Assembly: GCA_002711845.1 (NCBI GenBank)
Contig: PASF01000013.1
Coordinates: forward strand, 1 to 64,000
DNA: 64,000 nucleotides
Direction of reading: 5' to 3'
Source of the DNA: Gammaproteobacteria bacterium
GTDB lineage: Bacteria > Pseudomonadota > Gammaproteobacteria > Pseudomonadales > Pseudohongiellaceae
The number at the start of each line of letters is the position of its first letter. Position 1 is the stretch's first letter. Below, one piece after another: positions 44,001-52,906 of the stretch. Made by a program: the position numbers and the translations under genes. Below the pieces are notes generated by a model. The model ran no database searches. It saw only the letters and a program-made list of their open reading frames with translations, and was not told the DNA's origin.

Positions 44001-45221
44001 ATGGCCTCATTTACCTATCAGGCACTGGATACCGACGGTAAACGGGTCTCCGGCGTCATCGAAGGCGATGGCGAACGACAGGTGCGGGCGCAGCTGCGGG
44101 CGCAGAAGCTCAAGCCGCTGGTTATCAGTTCCGGCAAAGCGCCGGTGGCTGCGGCTGGTTTTGCCAGTGTGTTCCGGCGTCAGCGCCGCCTGTCAGTGGC
44201 GGAATTGTCGCTGGTCAGTCGGCAACTGGCATCGCTGATCCAGTCGGGCTTGCCATTGGACGAGGCGCTGCAGATCAGCGCGCGGCAAAGCCGCGCCATC
44301 CGCGTGAAAACGCTGTTGTCGCAAGTGCGCTCGCGTGTGCTGGAAGGCCACACCCTGGCGCAGGCCATGAGCGAACATCCGGCTGCCTTTGACCGCATGT
44401 ACTGCGCCATGGTGCGCGCCGGGGAATCGGCCGGGTATCTGGGCGAGGTCATGGAGCGTCTGGCTGAGTATACCGAGACCGGTCAGCAGTCCCGGCAAAA
44501 GTTGCAGATGGCGTTGATCTATCCGTTGGCGCTGCTCGGTGTCAGTGTGCTGGTGGTCAGCCTGCTGATGACGTTTGTAGTACCCCGGCTGGTGAACATG
44601 TTTGCCAGCTCCAACCGGGAATTGCCGGGCTTGACGCAGGCCCTGATTGTGGTCAGTGATTTTATGGCGTCAGGCTGGGCGCTGCTGCTGTTGCTGGTGG
44701 CCATTGCCGCTGTGCTTGGCTTTCGCTGGCGCCTGCGGGATGTCGGCGCACGTATGCGCTGGCATCAGTTTCTGCTGCATGTACCGTTGCTTAGCGACAT
44801 ACTCAGACAGATGGACAGTGCCCGGTTTGCGTCGACACTGGCGATTCTGCTGAGCAGCGGTGTGCCCCTGCTGGAGTCGGTGCGCATTGCCGCGCAGGTA
44901 TTGGACAACGAAGTGATGCGCACCGCCACTGAGCAGTTGGCAGTCCGCGTACAGGAAGGTGGCAGCTTCAGCAAAAGCATGCAGCAAGCGGAGGTATTTC
45001 CGCCACTGCTGGTGCAGATGGCCGCCAATGGCGAAGCCAATGGCACGCTGGCCAAACAGCTGGCGTATGCAGCCGATAATCAGGAGCGCGAACTGCAGAT
45101 GCGTCTGGGTACCGCCATGGCCCTGCTCGAGCCCCTGACCATTGTGCTGATGGGCGGGCTGGTGACGCTGATTATGCTGGCGGTGCTGTTGCCGATTTTT
45201 GATATCAATACGCTGATCTGA
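44001..45221 (+). CDS. gspF: Type II secretion system inner-membrane platform protein
   Basis: 406 aa. Two tandem GspF/PilC cytoplasmic domains (SLVSRQLASLIQSGLPLDEA and RFASTLAILLSSGVPLLESV) each precede membrane helices (LLGVSVLVVSLLMTFVVPRL; LTIVLMGGLVTLIMLAVLLP). It couples the GspE motor to pseudopilin addition. The N-terminal MASFTYQALDTDGKRVSGVI is the standard opening. It lies 34 bases after gspE and 46 before gspG. Confidence 0.95.
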   Translation: MASFTYQALDTDGKRVSGVIEGDGERQVRAQLRAQKLKPLVISSGKAPVAAAGFASVFRRQRRLSVAELSLVSRQLASLIQSGLPLDEALQISARQSRAIRVKTLLSQVRSRVLEGHTLAQAMSEHPAAFDRMYCAMVRAGESAGYLGEVMERLAEYTETGQQSRQKLQMALIYPLALLGVSVLVVSLLMTFVVPRLVNMFASSNRELPGLTQALIVVSDFMASGWALLLLLVAIAAVLGFRWRLRDVGARMRWHQFLLHVPLLSDILRQMDSARFASTLAILLSSGVPLLESVRIAAQVLDNEVMRTATEQLAVRVQEGGSFSKSMQQAEVFPPLLVQMAANGEANGTLAKQLAYAADNQERELQMRLGTAMALLEPLTIVLMGGLVTLIMLAVLLPIFDINTLI

Positions 45222-45267
45222 ACCGGCGGCAACGCCTGGGAAATTGTTAACGAGGAAGTGGAAAATT

Positions 45268-45726
45268 ATGCAAATGCAACGACAGTCAGGGCCGGTCATG
45301 AACGGCCAGCGTGGCTTCAGTCTCATCGAAATCCTGGTAGTGCTGGTCATCATGGGGCTGCTGATCAGTATTATTGCCCCCAATGTGCTGGGCCGCGCCG
45401 ACGAGGCCAGAGTACAAAAGGTCTTCGCTGACTTTAGTGCCATTGAAACCGCGCTGCGCATGTATCGACTGGACAACTACGGCTATCCCAGCAGCGAGCA
45501 GGGCCTGAATGCACTGGTTGAACGGCCGACGCTGGCGCCGGTGCCGGCCAACTGGAAGAGTGATGGCTATCTGGAATCACTGCCGGTCGATCCCTGGGGT
45601 AACCCCTATCTGTACCTGAGTCCGGGACAGAACGGTGATTACGATATCTTCACATACGGCGCGGACGGGACGCGCGGTGGTGATGGGCAGAATGCCGACT
45701 ATGGCAACTGGCAGGACGCGGAGTAA
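45268..45726 (+). CDS. gspG: Major pseudopilin of the type II secretion system
   Basis: 152 aa from ATG 45268 (AGGAAG ten bases ahead). The prepilin signal QRG|FSLIEILVVLVIMGLL is cleaved after Gly by a prepilin peptidase, which is not encoded in this cluster. The mature protein ends in the calcium-binding loop region with YDIFTYGADGTRGGDGQNAD. GspG polymers form the pseudopilus shaft that pushes substrates through the secretin. Confidence 0.95.
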   Translation: MQMQRQSGPVMNGQRGFSLIEILVVLVIMGLLISIIAPNVLGRADEARVQKVFADFSAIETALRMYRLDNYGYPSSEQGLNALVERPTLAPVPANWKSDGYLESLPVDPWGNPYLYLSPGQNGDYDIFTYGADGTRGGDGQNADYGNWQDAE

Positions 45727-45730
45727 GAGG

Positions 45731-46300
45731 ATGATGCCGGGCAGAACGCAGGGTTTCAGTCTGATCGAAATGCTGGTAGTGATGACCATCATGGGGCTTA
45801 TTGTCAGCGTGGTGACGTTGTCGACAGGCTCCCTGTCTGCGGTGTTTGGCGACGGTGGCGAGGGCTCGGCAGAATCGGTCGCAGACGAGCTGATGGTGTT
45901 GATGGCGGCGGCGTCGTCGCAGGCGATACTCGGCGGTGAGCCCATGGCCCTGGGCTTTGCCCCGGCATCAACCGCGCAGACCGATGGTGTGACCTTGTCC
46001 TGGTTACGTTATGGGCGTGGGCCGGCCGGCTCTGTGCGCCAACGTCAGCCGGTCTGGCAATCGGTATCCGAGCACAGTAATCTGCGTGACTTGATCCTGT
46101 CGCCGGCGTTAAGCAGTGATCTGATTATTGAAGGTGAACGTGTTGACGCAGATGCATTGATGAACAGCCCGGGTATGCCAGCACTGGTGTTCTATCCCAC
46201 CGGTGAAAGCACCGCGTTTGAATGGTCACTGACGCTGGATGGGCAGGTTGTGACGCTTGGCAACACCCTGACCGGCAATATCGAAAGGTTACAGCGGTGA
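45731..46300 (+). CDS. gspH: Minor pseudopilin GspH
   Basis: 189 aa from ATG 45731; ATG 45734 directly next to it is equally possible, since AAGAGG ends at 45730. The prepilin signal is RTQG|FSLIEMLVVMTIMGLI with Glu at +5. GspH sits near the base of the pseudopilus tip and joins it to the shaft. The C-terminal half (PALVFYPTGESTAFEWSLTL) is the GspH fold. The frame is open further upstream inside gspG but that part is a shadow. Overlaps the gspI start by four bases. Confidence 0.88.
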   Translation: MMPGRTQGFSLIEMLVVMTIMGLIVSVVTLSTGSLSAVFGDGGEGSAESVADELMVLMAAASSQAILGGEPMALGFAPASTAQTDGVTLSWLRYGRGPAGSVRQRQPVWQSVSEHSNLRDLILSPALSSDLIIEGERVDADALMNSPGMPALVFYPTGESTAFEWSLTLDGQVVTLGNTLTGNIERLQR

Positions 46301-46725
46301 GATTTCCGGTGACGACAGATACCAGGGGCTTCACGCTGGTTGAGGTGATGGTGGCGCTGTTTGTTGTTGCCGTGGCGTTGCCTGCACTGATGTTTCAACT
46401 GGGCACGCAGCTGAGCAGTGCGGCTGTGCTGCAGGACAAAGCCCTGGCGTCCTGGGTGGCGCAGGATCAGCTGGCATTGCTCCGGTTGCAGACGCCTCAG
46501 GGTTTGCAATCGGTGGATGATGCCGTTGCCGGGACGCAGGGAGAACGTCAGCTGGCAGGTCGTGAGTGGGCCTGGCTGCTGTCGACAGCAGCGACCCCGG
46601 TGCCGGGCATGACGCGGCAGACATTGCGTGTTTATCCCGATGTGATGGCTCGGCAACGGCAGCGCGACGCCATTGTCGAGGTGACGGTTTATGCACGCAC
46701 AGACGTAGCCGGTGAGGCACGCTGA
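46297..46725 (+). CDS. gspI: Minor pseudopilin GspI
   Basis: 142 aa from GTG 46297, with AAAGG eight bases ahead; GTGA overlaps the gspH stop. The prepilin signal DTRG|FTLVEVMVALFVVAVA has Glu at +5. GspI forms the tip complex with GspJ and GspK and starts its assembly. The rest (WVAQDQLALLRLQ, then GREWAWLLSTAATPVPGMTR) matches the GspI fold. Confidence 0.9.
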   Translation: MRFPVTTDTRGFTLVEVMVALFVVAVALPALMFQLGTQLSSAAVLQDKALASWVAQDQLALLRLQTPQGLQSVDDAVAGTQGERQLAGREWAWLLSTAATPVPGMTRQTLRVYPDVMARQRQRDAIVEVTVYARTDVAGEAR

Positions 46726-46726
46726 C

Positions 46727-47470
46727 ATGCCTGTGATGATGGGTCAACGTGGCTTTACCCTGATTGAGCTGTTGATAGCGATGGCCTTGACTGTGCTGAT
46801 AGGTGCCATGTCATACCGGTTTCTGGATACCGCCATGGCGGTGTCCGAACAGGGTTCCGAGGTCCTGCAGCAGATCAATGAGCTTGAACGTGTCTGGTTG
46901 TTGTTGGCCGCGGACCTGCAGCAGGCCAGCCCCCGGCTTGCTGCAAAGCCGGCGACAGGACTGGATGCCCTGGCAGTCACTGATTTCCTGCCGCAAGGTC
47001 GTCCGGCGATGCTGAGTCAGGCCGGCGGCGGGTTATTCCTGCCGTCGATTCTGCAGCGACCGGGAGCGCAGCTATGGTTCGTGCGTACAGGCTGGAGCAA
47101 CCCTTTGCAACAGCAACGTTCTGAACTGCAGCGTCTGGCTTACCGGCTTGTTGATGGCGAATTGTATCGGGATTACTGGCCTGAGCGTAACCAGAGTCTG
47201 AGTGAGACACCTGCCGGCAGCCTGCGTCTGTTGCAGGATGTCGAGGCGCTGAGCCTTCGCTTCCTGCCTGTCGGCGCGTTACCGGTGGCGGATGCCTGGT
47301 CGCAGGAGTGGCCACCGGTGTTGAGTGGTCGCGAGGGCGCGGCGCCGCCGGAGGAGTCGCAGGCCGCCGATGAGCTGGCGCTGCGCCTGCCGGCCGCCGT
47401 GGAGGTGCAATTGCAAACTGGCACGCTGGGTGTGGTCAGCCGCGTGTTCCTGTTGGCGGGGTCGCCATGA
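46727..47470 (+). CDS. gspJ: Minor pseudopilin GspJ
   Basis: 247 aa from ATG 46727 (GTG 46712 would overlap gspI and add five residues). The prepilin signal MMGQRG|FTLIELLIAMALTVLIGA is canonical. The GspJ domain contains LNELERVW-like and WLLLAADLQQASPR segments and the late VEALSLRFLPVG. It belongs to the pseudopilus tip. Its last bases overlap the gspK start (ATGA). Confidence 0.9.
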   Translation: MPVMMGQRGFTLIELLIAMALTVLIGAMSYRFLDTAMAVSEQGSEVLQQINELERVWLLLAADLQQASPRLAAKPATGLDALAVTDFLPQGRPAMLSQAGGGLFLPSILQRPGAQLWFVRTGWSNPLQQQRSELQRLAYRLVDGELYRDYWPERNQSLSETPAGSLRLLQDVEALSLRFLPVGALPVADAWSQEWPPVLSGREGAAPPEESQAADELALRLPAAVEVQLQTGTLGVVSRVFLLAGSP

Positions 47471-48525
47471 TAAACGTGAACAGTGGCAGGCCGGGACACC
47501 CGGTACATGAACGTGGCAGTGCACTGGTATTGGCCCTGTTGATTGCCGGACTGGTGGCGGTGCTGGCGGTGCAATTCGGTCAGGCCTTTGTGCTGCAGGC
47601 CAACCGCACCGAGAACGGCCTGCTGCAGACACGGTTCAGCGCCTATCTGCAGGGGGCGGAAACACTGGCAGCACAGGTGCTCGCGAGTGACGGCACGGAT
47701 TCTCAGCTTGATCACCTGCAGGAGGCCTGGGCCACGCAGTTGCCGCCGTTCCCGACCGATGACGGTTGGCTGGCGGTTCAGCTGGTGGATGCTCAGGGGC
47801 TGTACAACCTCAATAATCTGTCCGTCAAGAGCCGTTACCACGACGATCTGTCGGCGCCACCGGCGCAGCGTTTCAGTGAACAGCAAAAGCAGTTTATCCG
47901 CCTGTTGCAGAGTTTTGCCGATTACCCGTTGAGTGAGGCGCAAGCCATCGAGATTACTGAAGCGGTGATTGACTGGGTCGATACCGATGACCAACCCGCC
48001 GGCCCGGGTGGTGCCGAGTCGTTGTACTACAGTACCGAGCCTGTGGTGGTGAGCGCCGCCAATCAGCCGTTCTCTGATGTCAGCGAGCTGGCACTGGTGC
48101 GGCACATGACGCCGGCGTTGTTGATGAGGCTAAAGCCATGGCTCACCGCACTGCCGACATCCACCGCGCTCAATATCAATACGGCGGCACCGGAACTGCT
48201 GTCCATGCTCAATGCCAGCCAGGAACTGGCGCCGTTGTCGGCGGAGTCGATACCGTCGTTGGTGCAATACCGGTCCCAGACGTATTTTACGGTACCGGAC
48301 GAGTTGACGACAGCGCCGGGCCTGCAGGGTATCGGTGATCAGATCGACCTGAACGGCAGCCCGGGCGATGATGAGGTTGCGCAAAGCCGGCCATACGGGG
48401 TCGCCAGTGAATATTTTATCGTCTATGCCAGTGCGACCATTGGCGAGCGCAGCCGTTACATGAAGGCGCTGCTGCTTCGTGATGAAAACGGTGTGCGTAC
48501 CTTGTCCCGAAATTTCGCTTTATAG
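47467..48525 (+). CDS. gspK: Minor pseudopilin GspK
   Basis: 352 aa. The prepilin-like signal is HERG|SALVLALLIAGLVAVLAVQF, without Glu at +5, as usual for GspK, which caps the tip. The large insert domain contains LVDAQGLYNLNNLSVKSRYH, AVIDWVDTDDQPAGPGGAES and the SAM-like helical segment NINTAAPELLSMLNASQELA. Gene spacing and order are standard. Confidence 0.93.
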   Translation: MINVNSGRPGHPVHERGSALVLALLIAGLVAVLAVQFGQAFVLQANRTENGLLQTRFSAYLQGAETLAAQVLASDGTDSQLDHLQEAWATQLPPFPTDDGWLAVQLVDAQGLYNLNNLSVKSRYHDDLSAPPAQRFSEQQKQFIRLLQSFADYPLSEAQAIEITEAVIDWVDTDDQPAGPGGAESLYYSTEPVVVSAANQPFSDVSELALVRHMTPALLMRLKPWLTALPTSTALNINTAAPELLSMLNASQELAPLSAESIPSLVQYRSQTYFTVPDELTTAPGLQGIGDQIDLNGSPGDDEVAQSRPYGVASEYFIVYASATIGERSRYMKALLLRDENGVRTLSRNFAL

Positions 48526-48542
48526 GCTAACAGGATCACATT

Positions 48543-49826
48543 ATGACGGATTTATGGGTCAGACAGATCAGCGACGACACGGAACAACCCCGTTATCGCT
48601 GGTATGACTGCGACTCGGCAGAGCAGGGCAGTTGCACACTGTCAGCGATGGCTGAGCGATGGCCTGAGGCAACACTGACACTGTTGATTGCGGGCACTGT
48701 CTGTCCCAGTCGACGCCTGTCATTCAAGCCCGAGGAAAAACGACATCTGGCGCGTCTAGTGCCATATGAGCTTGAAGCCGATCTCGCCCAGGACGTATCC
48801 GGGCTGCATGTTGCCCTGGGCTCGCCCCTGCAGGCGACATCGACGGTTGTTGTTTCCTATATCGACAGTCGCGAGCTGGGCGCCCGGATCAGGGCGCTGG
48901 AGACCGCCGGGTTTGATGTCAGACACTGTTATGCGGAGCCGTTGCTGTTGCCGGTCACAGTCAGCGCCTGGGTACTGCGTGTGACCGGCAGCCAGGTGGA
49001 TATCTGCTGGGATACGGGGGCCGCCGCCAGCGTCGATCTGTCGATGCTGGGCGTGTTGCTGGATGCCATGCTGAATGCACCAGCGGCGGCAGCAGTGACG
49101 CCGCCAAAGGTGTTGCATCTGCAGGCGTTGACGCAACCGGAACTGGATAGTCTGCGCGCACAGGTGGCGGCCAGCATGCTGACGCAGACCTGGCAGCCTG
49201 AGCTGGTGACCACCGTGCTGGCCGGCGTCTGGGAGGGTATCTGCCAGCCTGGCACGGGCGGTGGTCGTGACAGCTTGTCGCCGGCCATACCGGACCTGCG
49301 TCAGGGCGAATTTGCCAGACCGGTACGCTGGCAGAAAATCTGGCGTCCGCTGCGCCTGCCGCTGATGGCTGCCGGTTTGGCCGCGTTGACGTTTGCGGCA
49401 GTGACACTGCTGGAAATTCAGCTCAATAACCAACGCTTTCGCAATCTGCAGCAGGACATTGAGTCAGCCTACCGCGAGGTTGTCCCGGCAGGTGTGCTGG
49501 TGGATGCGGAACAGCAATTACGCGCGCAACTGGGACAGTTACGCGGCAACACCGGGGGTGGCAGTGTACTGGCGTTGCTGGATCGCATCACACCACGGCT
49601 GGTGCAGAATACACAAATCAGCATAAACCGGCTGAGCTACAGCGGTAGCAACCCGTCGGGGGGGGCGGGAGAGCTGCAGCTCAGCATAGCGGCAGACAGC
49701 AATACCGATATATTGCAGTTCAGTGAACAGCTCAATAACAGTGGCTTGCAGGCCCGGGCGCAGAACATGACACAGTCAGGCAGCCAGCAGCAGGCGAACC
49801 TGATCGTGACGGGGGTAGCACCATGA
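48543..49826 (+). CDS. gspL: Type II secretion system protein L
   Basis: 427 aa. The N-terminal cytoplasmic actin-like domain (about 1-240, with SRRLSFKPEEKRHLARLVPY and ELEADLAQDVSGLHVALGS) binds GspE. One membrane helix (LPLMAAGLAALTFAAVTLLE, about 278-297) leads to a periplasmic ferredoxin-like domain that pairs with GspM. Overlaps gspM by four bases. Confidence 0.93.
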   Translation: MTDLWVRQISDDTEQPRYRWYDCDSAEQGSCTLSAMAERWPEATLTLLIAGTVCPSRRLSFKPEEKRHLARLVPYELEADLAQDVSGLHVALGSPLQATSTVVVSYIDSRELGARIRALETAGFDVRHCYAEPLLLPVTVSAWVLRVTGSQVDICWDTGAAASVDLSMLGVLLDAMLNAPAAAAVTPPKVLHLQALTQPELDSLRAQVAASMLTQTWQPELVTTVLAGVWEGICQPGTGGGRDSLSPAIPDLRQGEFARPVRWQKIWRPLRLPLMAAGLAALTFAAVTLLEIQLNNQRFRNLQQDIESAYREVVPAGVLVDAEQQLRAQLGQLRGNTGGGSVLALLDRITPRLVQNTQISINRLSYSGSNPSGGAGELQLSIAADSNTDILQFSEQLNNSGLQARAQNMTQSGSQQQANLIVTGVAP

Positions 49827-50305
49827 AAATGAAAACCTGGGTGCAGCAGAAAACCCCCAGAGAGCAACTGATACTGCTTGCCGGCCTGGGCGTGGTGATG
49901 GTGGTGCTGGTATGGCAGCTGCTATGGCAGCCCATGCTGCAGGCGAAGGCACTGTCCGCGCAACGGGTCAGCAATGCCGAACAGTCGCTGCTCGCGGTCC
50001 GGTCGCTCGCCGGGGAGCTGGTCAGTGCGCGCGCGTCTTCGACCGCGGGTACCGGCGGTAGCGTTAATCCGGCGCAATTGCTGGACGAGTCGGCGTCAGC
50101 ATTAGGGTTGCGCATAGCGTCGCTGGAACCGGCAGCCGACAACTCGTCAGTCGCGGTGCGGCTAAATGACGTCAGTATGGCAACGGTGCTGGCCTGGCTG
50201 TATGACATTGAAAACAGTGGCAACATGAACATTGATTCACTGACGCTGTCGCCGGTAACGACGCCGGGCAATGTCACTGTCAGCCTGCGATTGCGTGGAC
50301 GCTAG
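49823..50305 (+). CDS. gspM: Type II secretion system protein M
   Basis: 160 aa. A short cytoplasmic start (MKMKTWVQQKTPREQLILLA) leads into a single membrane helix (GLGVVMVVLVWQLLWQPML) and a small periplasmic ferredoxin-like domain (SSVAVRLNDVSMATVLAWLY). It stabilises GspL in the inner-membrane platform. The ATG reuses the gspL stop. Confidence 0.9.
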   Translation: MKMKTWVQQKTPREQLILLAGLGVVMVVLVWQLLWQPMLQAKALSAQRVSNAEQSLLAVRSLAGELVSARASSTAGTGGSVNPAQLLDESASALGLRIASLEPAADNSSVAVRLNDVSMATVLAWLYDIENSGNMNIDSLTLSPVTTPGNVTVSLRLRGR

Positions 50306-51121
50306 GTGATGACCGGGCGTACAACAATCAAGGCTTTGCTGCTGGCACTGGCGTTTACACTGTTCTGGGTCGTGGTGCTGGCACCGGCTTCCCTGGTTAG
50401 CAGGCTGCTGCCCGTCAATGCGCCATTGGTACTGCAGGGCCTGTCTGGCACGCTATGGTCAGCGACTGCTGCACAGGCGGGGCTGGTTCAGGACGGGCAG
50501 GTGGTGGTGCAAGGGCAGCTGACCTGGCGGATCAGGCCGCTGTCTTTGCTGCGTCTGGCGCCCTGCATGGACCTGACGTTTGTCGACAGCGGCATGTTGT
50601 CAACAGCGTCGGGCAGAGTGGCGGGCAAAGTGGCGGGCGCGGCCTGTGTGTCGTCTGGTGGTGAGGTGGCCCTGCATGATGTGACGTTCGATCTGCCGGC
50701 CGGCGTTTTTCTGAGGTCTGCGGATCTACGTCTGGGCGGCGATATTTCCGGCCTACTGCAGACGCTGACATGGCAATCGGGCAGGCTGACGGCGCTTGAA
50801 GGTCAGGGGCTGTGGAGCGATGCCGGCATAGCCAGCAATGAGCTCAACCTGGCGCTACAGACACTGCCGTTCGATGTCCGTCGCGCCAGTGATGACAGCA
50901 TTGATGTGCAGATGGACAACAGTGACCTGCTGGAGCAACAGCCAGACATACCGTTGCAGGTCGCACTGCAGTCAACGGTGGCGCTCTCTGGCAGCTTTCA
51001 TACGCGGGCACAACTGACCCTGCGGTCTCAAGCGCCGGGTTCACTGGTCGACTTGCTGGACGTCATCGCCGAACCGCAGGGGGCAGGCCATTACACGCTG
51101 GAAGTGCGCAGCCAGCCCTGA
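50306..51121 (+). CDS. gspN: Type II secretion system protein N
   Basis: 271 aa from GTG 50306 directly after the gspM stop (ATG 50309 is equally likely). A signal anchor (TIKALLLALAFTLFWVVVLAPAS) precedes the GspN domain with GLSGTLWSATAAQAGL, LTWRIRPLSLLRLAPCMDL and the C-terminal LRSQAPGSLVDLLDVIAEPQ. GspN occurs in a subset of T2SS and its role is unclear. It ends the gsp run; prepilin peptidase (gspO) is not here. Confidence 0.88.
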   Translation: MMTGRTTIKALLLALAFTLFWVVVLAPASLVSRLLPVNAPLVLQGLSGTLWSATAAQAGLVQDGQVVVQGQLTWRIRPLSLLRLAPCMDLTFVDSGMLSTASGRVAGKVAGAACVSSGGEVALHDVTFDLPAGVFLRSADLRLGGDISGLLQTLTWQSGRLTALEGQGLWSDAGIASNELNLALQTLPFDVRRASDDSIDVQMDNSDLLEQQPDIPLQVALQSTVALSGSFHTRAQLTLRSQAPGSLVDLLDVIAEPQGAGHYTLEVRSQP

Positions 51122-51127
51122 GCTCTT

Positions 51128-51160
51128 GCCAGACAGAGGCCAGACAGCGGCCAGTCATGG
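51128..51160. repeat. Short imperfect 11-bp tandem repeat
   Basis: GCCAGACAGAG, GCCAGACAGCG and GCCAGTCATGG follow each other in the convergent gap between gspN and pxpA, running into the pxpA stop. No hairpin with T-run is evident. Confidence 0.55.
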
Positions 51161-51907
51161 GCAGGCGCGAATGCGGATGCCGGCCTCGCCGAGTCGCTGG
51201 TGCAGGGCTTTGGCAAAGCTCAATGCCTGTGGCGTATCGCCGTGAATGCAAAGCGTATCAGCCCTCATCGGTATCGTCTGCCCGTCATGGGTCTGCACGC
51301 ATTGCCGGGTGATGATGTGCAGAGCCTGTTGTACAGCCAGTTCGGTATCGACGAGCACGGCACCGGCGTGCGAGCGAGGCAACAGGCTGCCGTCCGTCTG
51401 GTAAGCACGATCGACAAACGCTTCAGCGCACGTTGACAGCCCGGCGTCCCGGCCGGCGCGAAGCAATTGGCTACCGGCCAGGCCGACCAGCGTCAGTGAA
51501 CTGTCAAAAGCCTTGATGGCACTGACCACATGCGTGGCCAGGGTCAGATCCCGGGCAGCCTGGTTATACAGCGCACCATGGGGTTTGACGAAACGGATGA
51601 CCACTGAGGCGTCGCTGGCCAGGTTGTGCAGGTGGGTCAGTTGCGCACGTAGGGATTTTTGCAGCTGCTTAACGGGCATCGCCATGACCTTGCGGCCCAT
51701 GTTGTCGCGATCCGGATAGGAGGGGTGGGCGCCAATGCGGACGCCGTACTGTTTGGCGGTCTGCAGGGCGGCGCGAATGTCAGCCTCGCTGCCGGCATGT
51801 GCGCCGCAACTGATATTGGCTGATGACACCAGCGCCAGTAACGCGTTGTCGTGGTCACCGCCTTCCCCCAGGTCGGCATTCAGGTCGATCTCCATGGTTG
51901 GTGTCAT
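51155..51907 (-). CDS. pxpA: 5-oxoprolinase subunit A (LamB/YcsF family)
   Basis: 250 aa. The LamB/YcsF signature is complete: IDLNADLGEGGDHDNALLAL, ANISCGAHAGSEADIRAAL, GVRIGAHPSYPDRDNMGRKV, FVKPHGALYN and the late CIHGDTPQAL. With PxpB and PxpC it hydrolyses 5-oxoproline (pyroglutamate) to glutamate using ATP. The start is 27 bases after the pxpC stop, so the order is pxpB-pxpC-pxpA on the minus strand. Confidence 0.93.
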   Translation of the reverse strand: MTPTMEIDLNADLGEGGDHDNALLALVSSANISCGAHAGSEADIRAALQTAKQYGVRIGAHPSYPDRDNMGRKVMAMPVKQLQKSLRAQLTHLHNLASDASVVIRFVKPHGALYNQAARDLTLATHVVSAIKAFDSSLTLVGLAGSQLLRAGRDAGLSTCAEAFVDRAYQTDGSLLPRSHAGAVLVDTELAVQQALHIITRQCVQTHDGQTIPMRADTLCIHGDTPQALSFAKALHQRLGEAGIRIRACP

Positions 51908-51934
51908 ATGAGTCCGGTCCTGGATGGGGCTGTG

Positions 51935-52906
51935 TCAGGGGCGCGTCCAGCCAAGCCACAGTTCAAGCTGTTTCAGTTTCAGCGTTTGCGCGGCTGCCAG
52001 CGCCAGCGCTTCATCAATGGAGATCTGCACGAACTGGATGACTGTGCCGGGTGCCAGATAGGCCAGTTGCCAAAGGTCGGCAGTCGCCACGCTGCCAAGC
52101 TGCGGATAACCGCCAGTGGTCTGGGCATCAGTACCCAGGATAATGGGTTGTCCGTCGGGTGGCACCTGAATCACCCCGGGCAGGACGCCGCTTGATTGCC
52201 GGTCCGCAGGTTGGAGCAGTTGCAGGCGTTCGCCATTCAGGCGCAGGCCCATGCGGTTGCTCAGAGGCGTCACTTGCCACTCGGTATGCCAGAGCGCAGA
52301 ATGACTGCGATCAGTGAAGGCATCATATTCCGGGCCTGCTACCGTGCGCAGTGTCATCGTGGCCTGCGCCTGCCTGATACCGTGGGATCTGGCACCTGTA
52401 CTGGATTGTCGCAACGAAACTGCTACCGGCAGCATGTCGCCGGCGCGCAACGTCCGGCCCTGATAGCCGCCGAATCCGTTGTTGAGATCGGTGCTGCGTG
52501 AACCCATCACCAAGGGCACGTCAATGCCGCCGGCCACAGCAAGGCAACTGCGCTGGCCGGGGTCGGCTGCCGCCTGACAGTGGATGCGATGCCCCGCAGG
52601 AATATCATGAATAAAGCCGGGTGTCAGATAGTCCCGCACGCTGTGCTTGCCATCGGGCGTCATCAGTCGGGCGCACATGTCAGCACCCATCAGCACAATC
52701 CGCAGGTCCTGGTGAGCCTTGAGCCAGGTTGGCCCGTAGCTGATCTCGAGTCCGGCGGCATCGGTCGGGTTGCCCAGCAACAAATTGGCTGCTACCAGCG
52801 CTGGGGTGTCCATCATGCCGGTCAATGGCACACCCAGATGGCGCAGGCCGGGCCGCCCGGTATCCTGCACGGTCATCAGTGGTGATGCCCGAAGCACTTC
52901 AATCAT
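51935..52906 (-). CDS. pxpC: 5-oxoprolinase subunit C
   Basis: 323 aa, the KipA / biotin-dependent carboxyltransferase-like family. Seen are VQDTGRPGLRHLGVPLTGMM at the start, LLLGNPTDAAGLEISYGPTW, YLTPGFIHDIPAGHRIHCQA, the arginine-rich SNRMGLRLNGERLQL and the end VIQVPPDGQPIILGTDAQTT followed by GGYPQLGSVATADLWQLAYL. Forms a complex with PxpB. Its ATG overlaps the pxpB stop by four bases. Confidence 0.93.
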   Translation of the reverse strand: MIEVLRASPLMTVQDTGRPGLRHLGVPLTGMMDTPALVAANLLLGNPTDAAGLEISYGPTWLKAHQDLRIVLMGADMCARLMTPDGKHSVRDYLTPGFIHDIPAGHRIHCQAAADPGQRSCLAVAGGIDVPLVMGSRSTDLNNGFGGYQGRTLRAGDMLPVAVSLRQSSTGARSHGIRQAQATMTLRTVAGPEYDAFTDRSHSALWHTEWQVTPLSNRMGLRLNGERLQLLQPADRQSSGVLPGVIQVPPDGQPIILGTDAQTTGGYPQLGSVATADLWQLAYLAPGTVIQFVQISIDEALALAAAQTLKLKQLELWLGWTRP

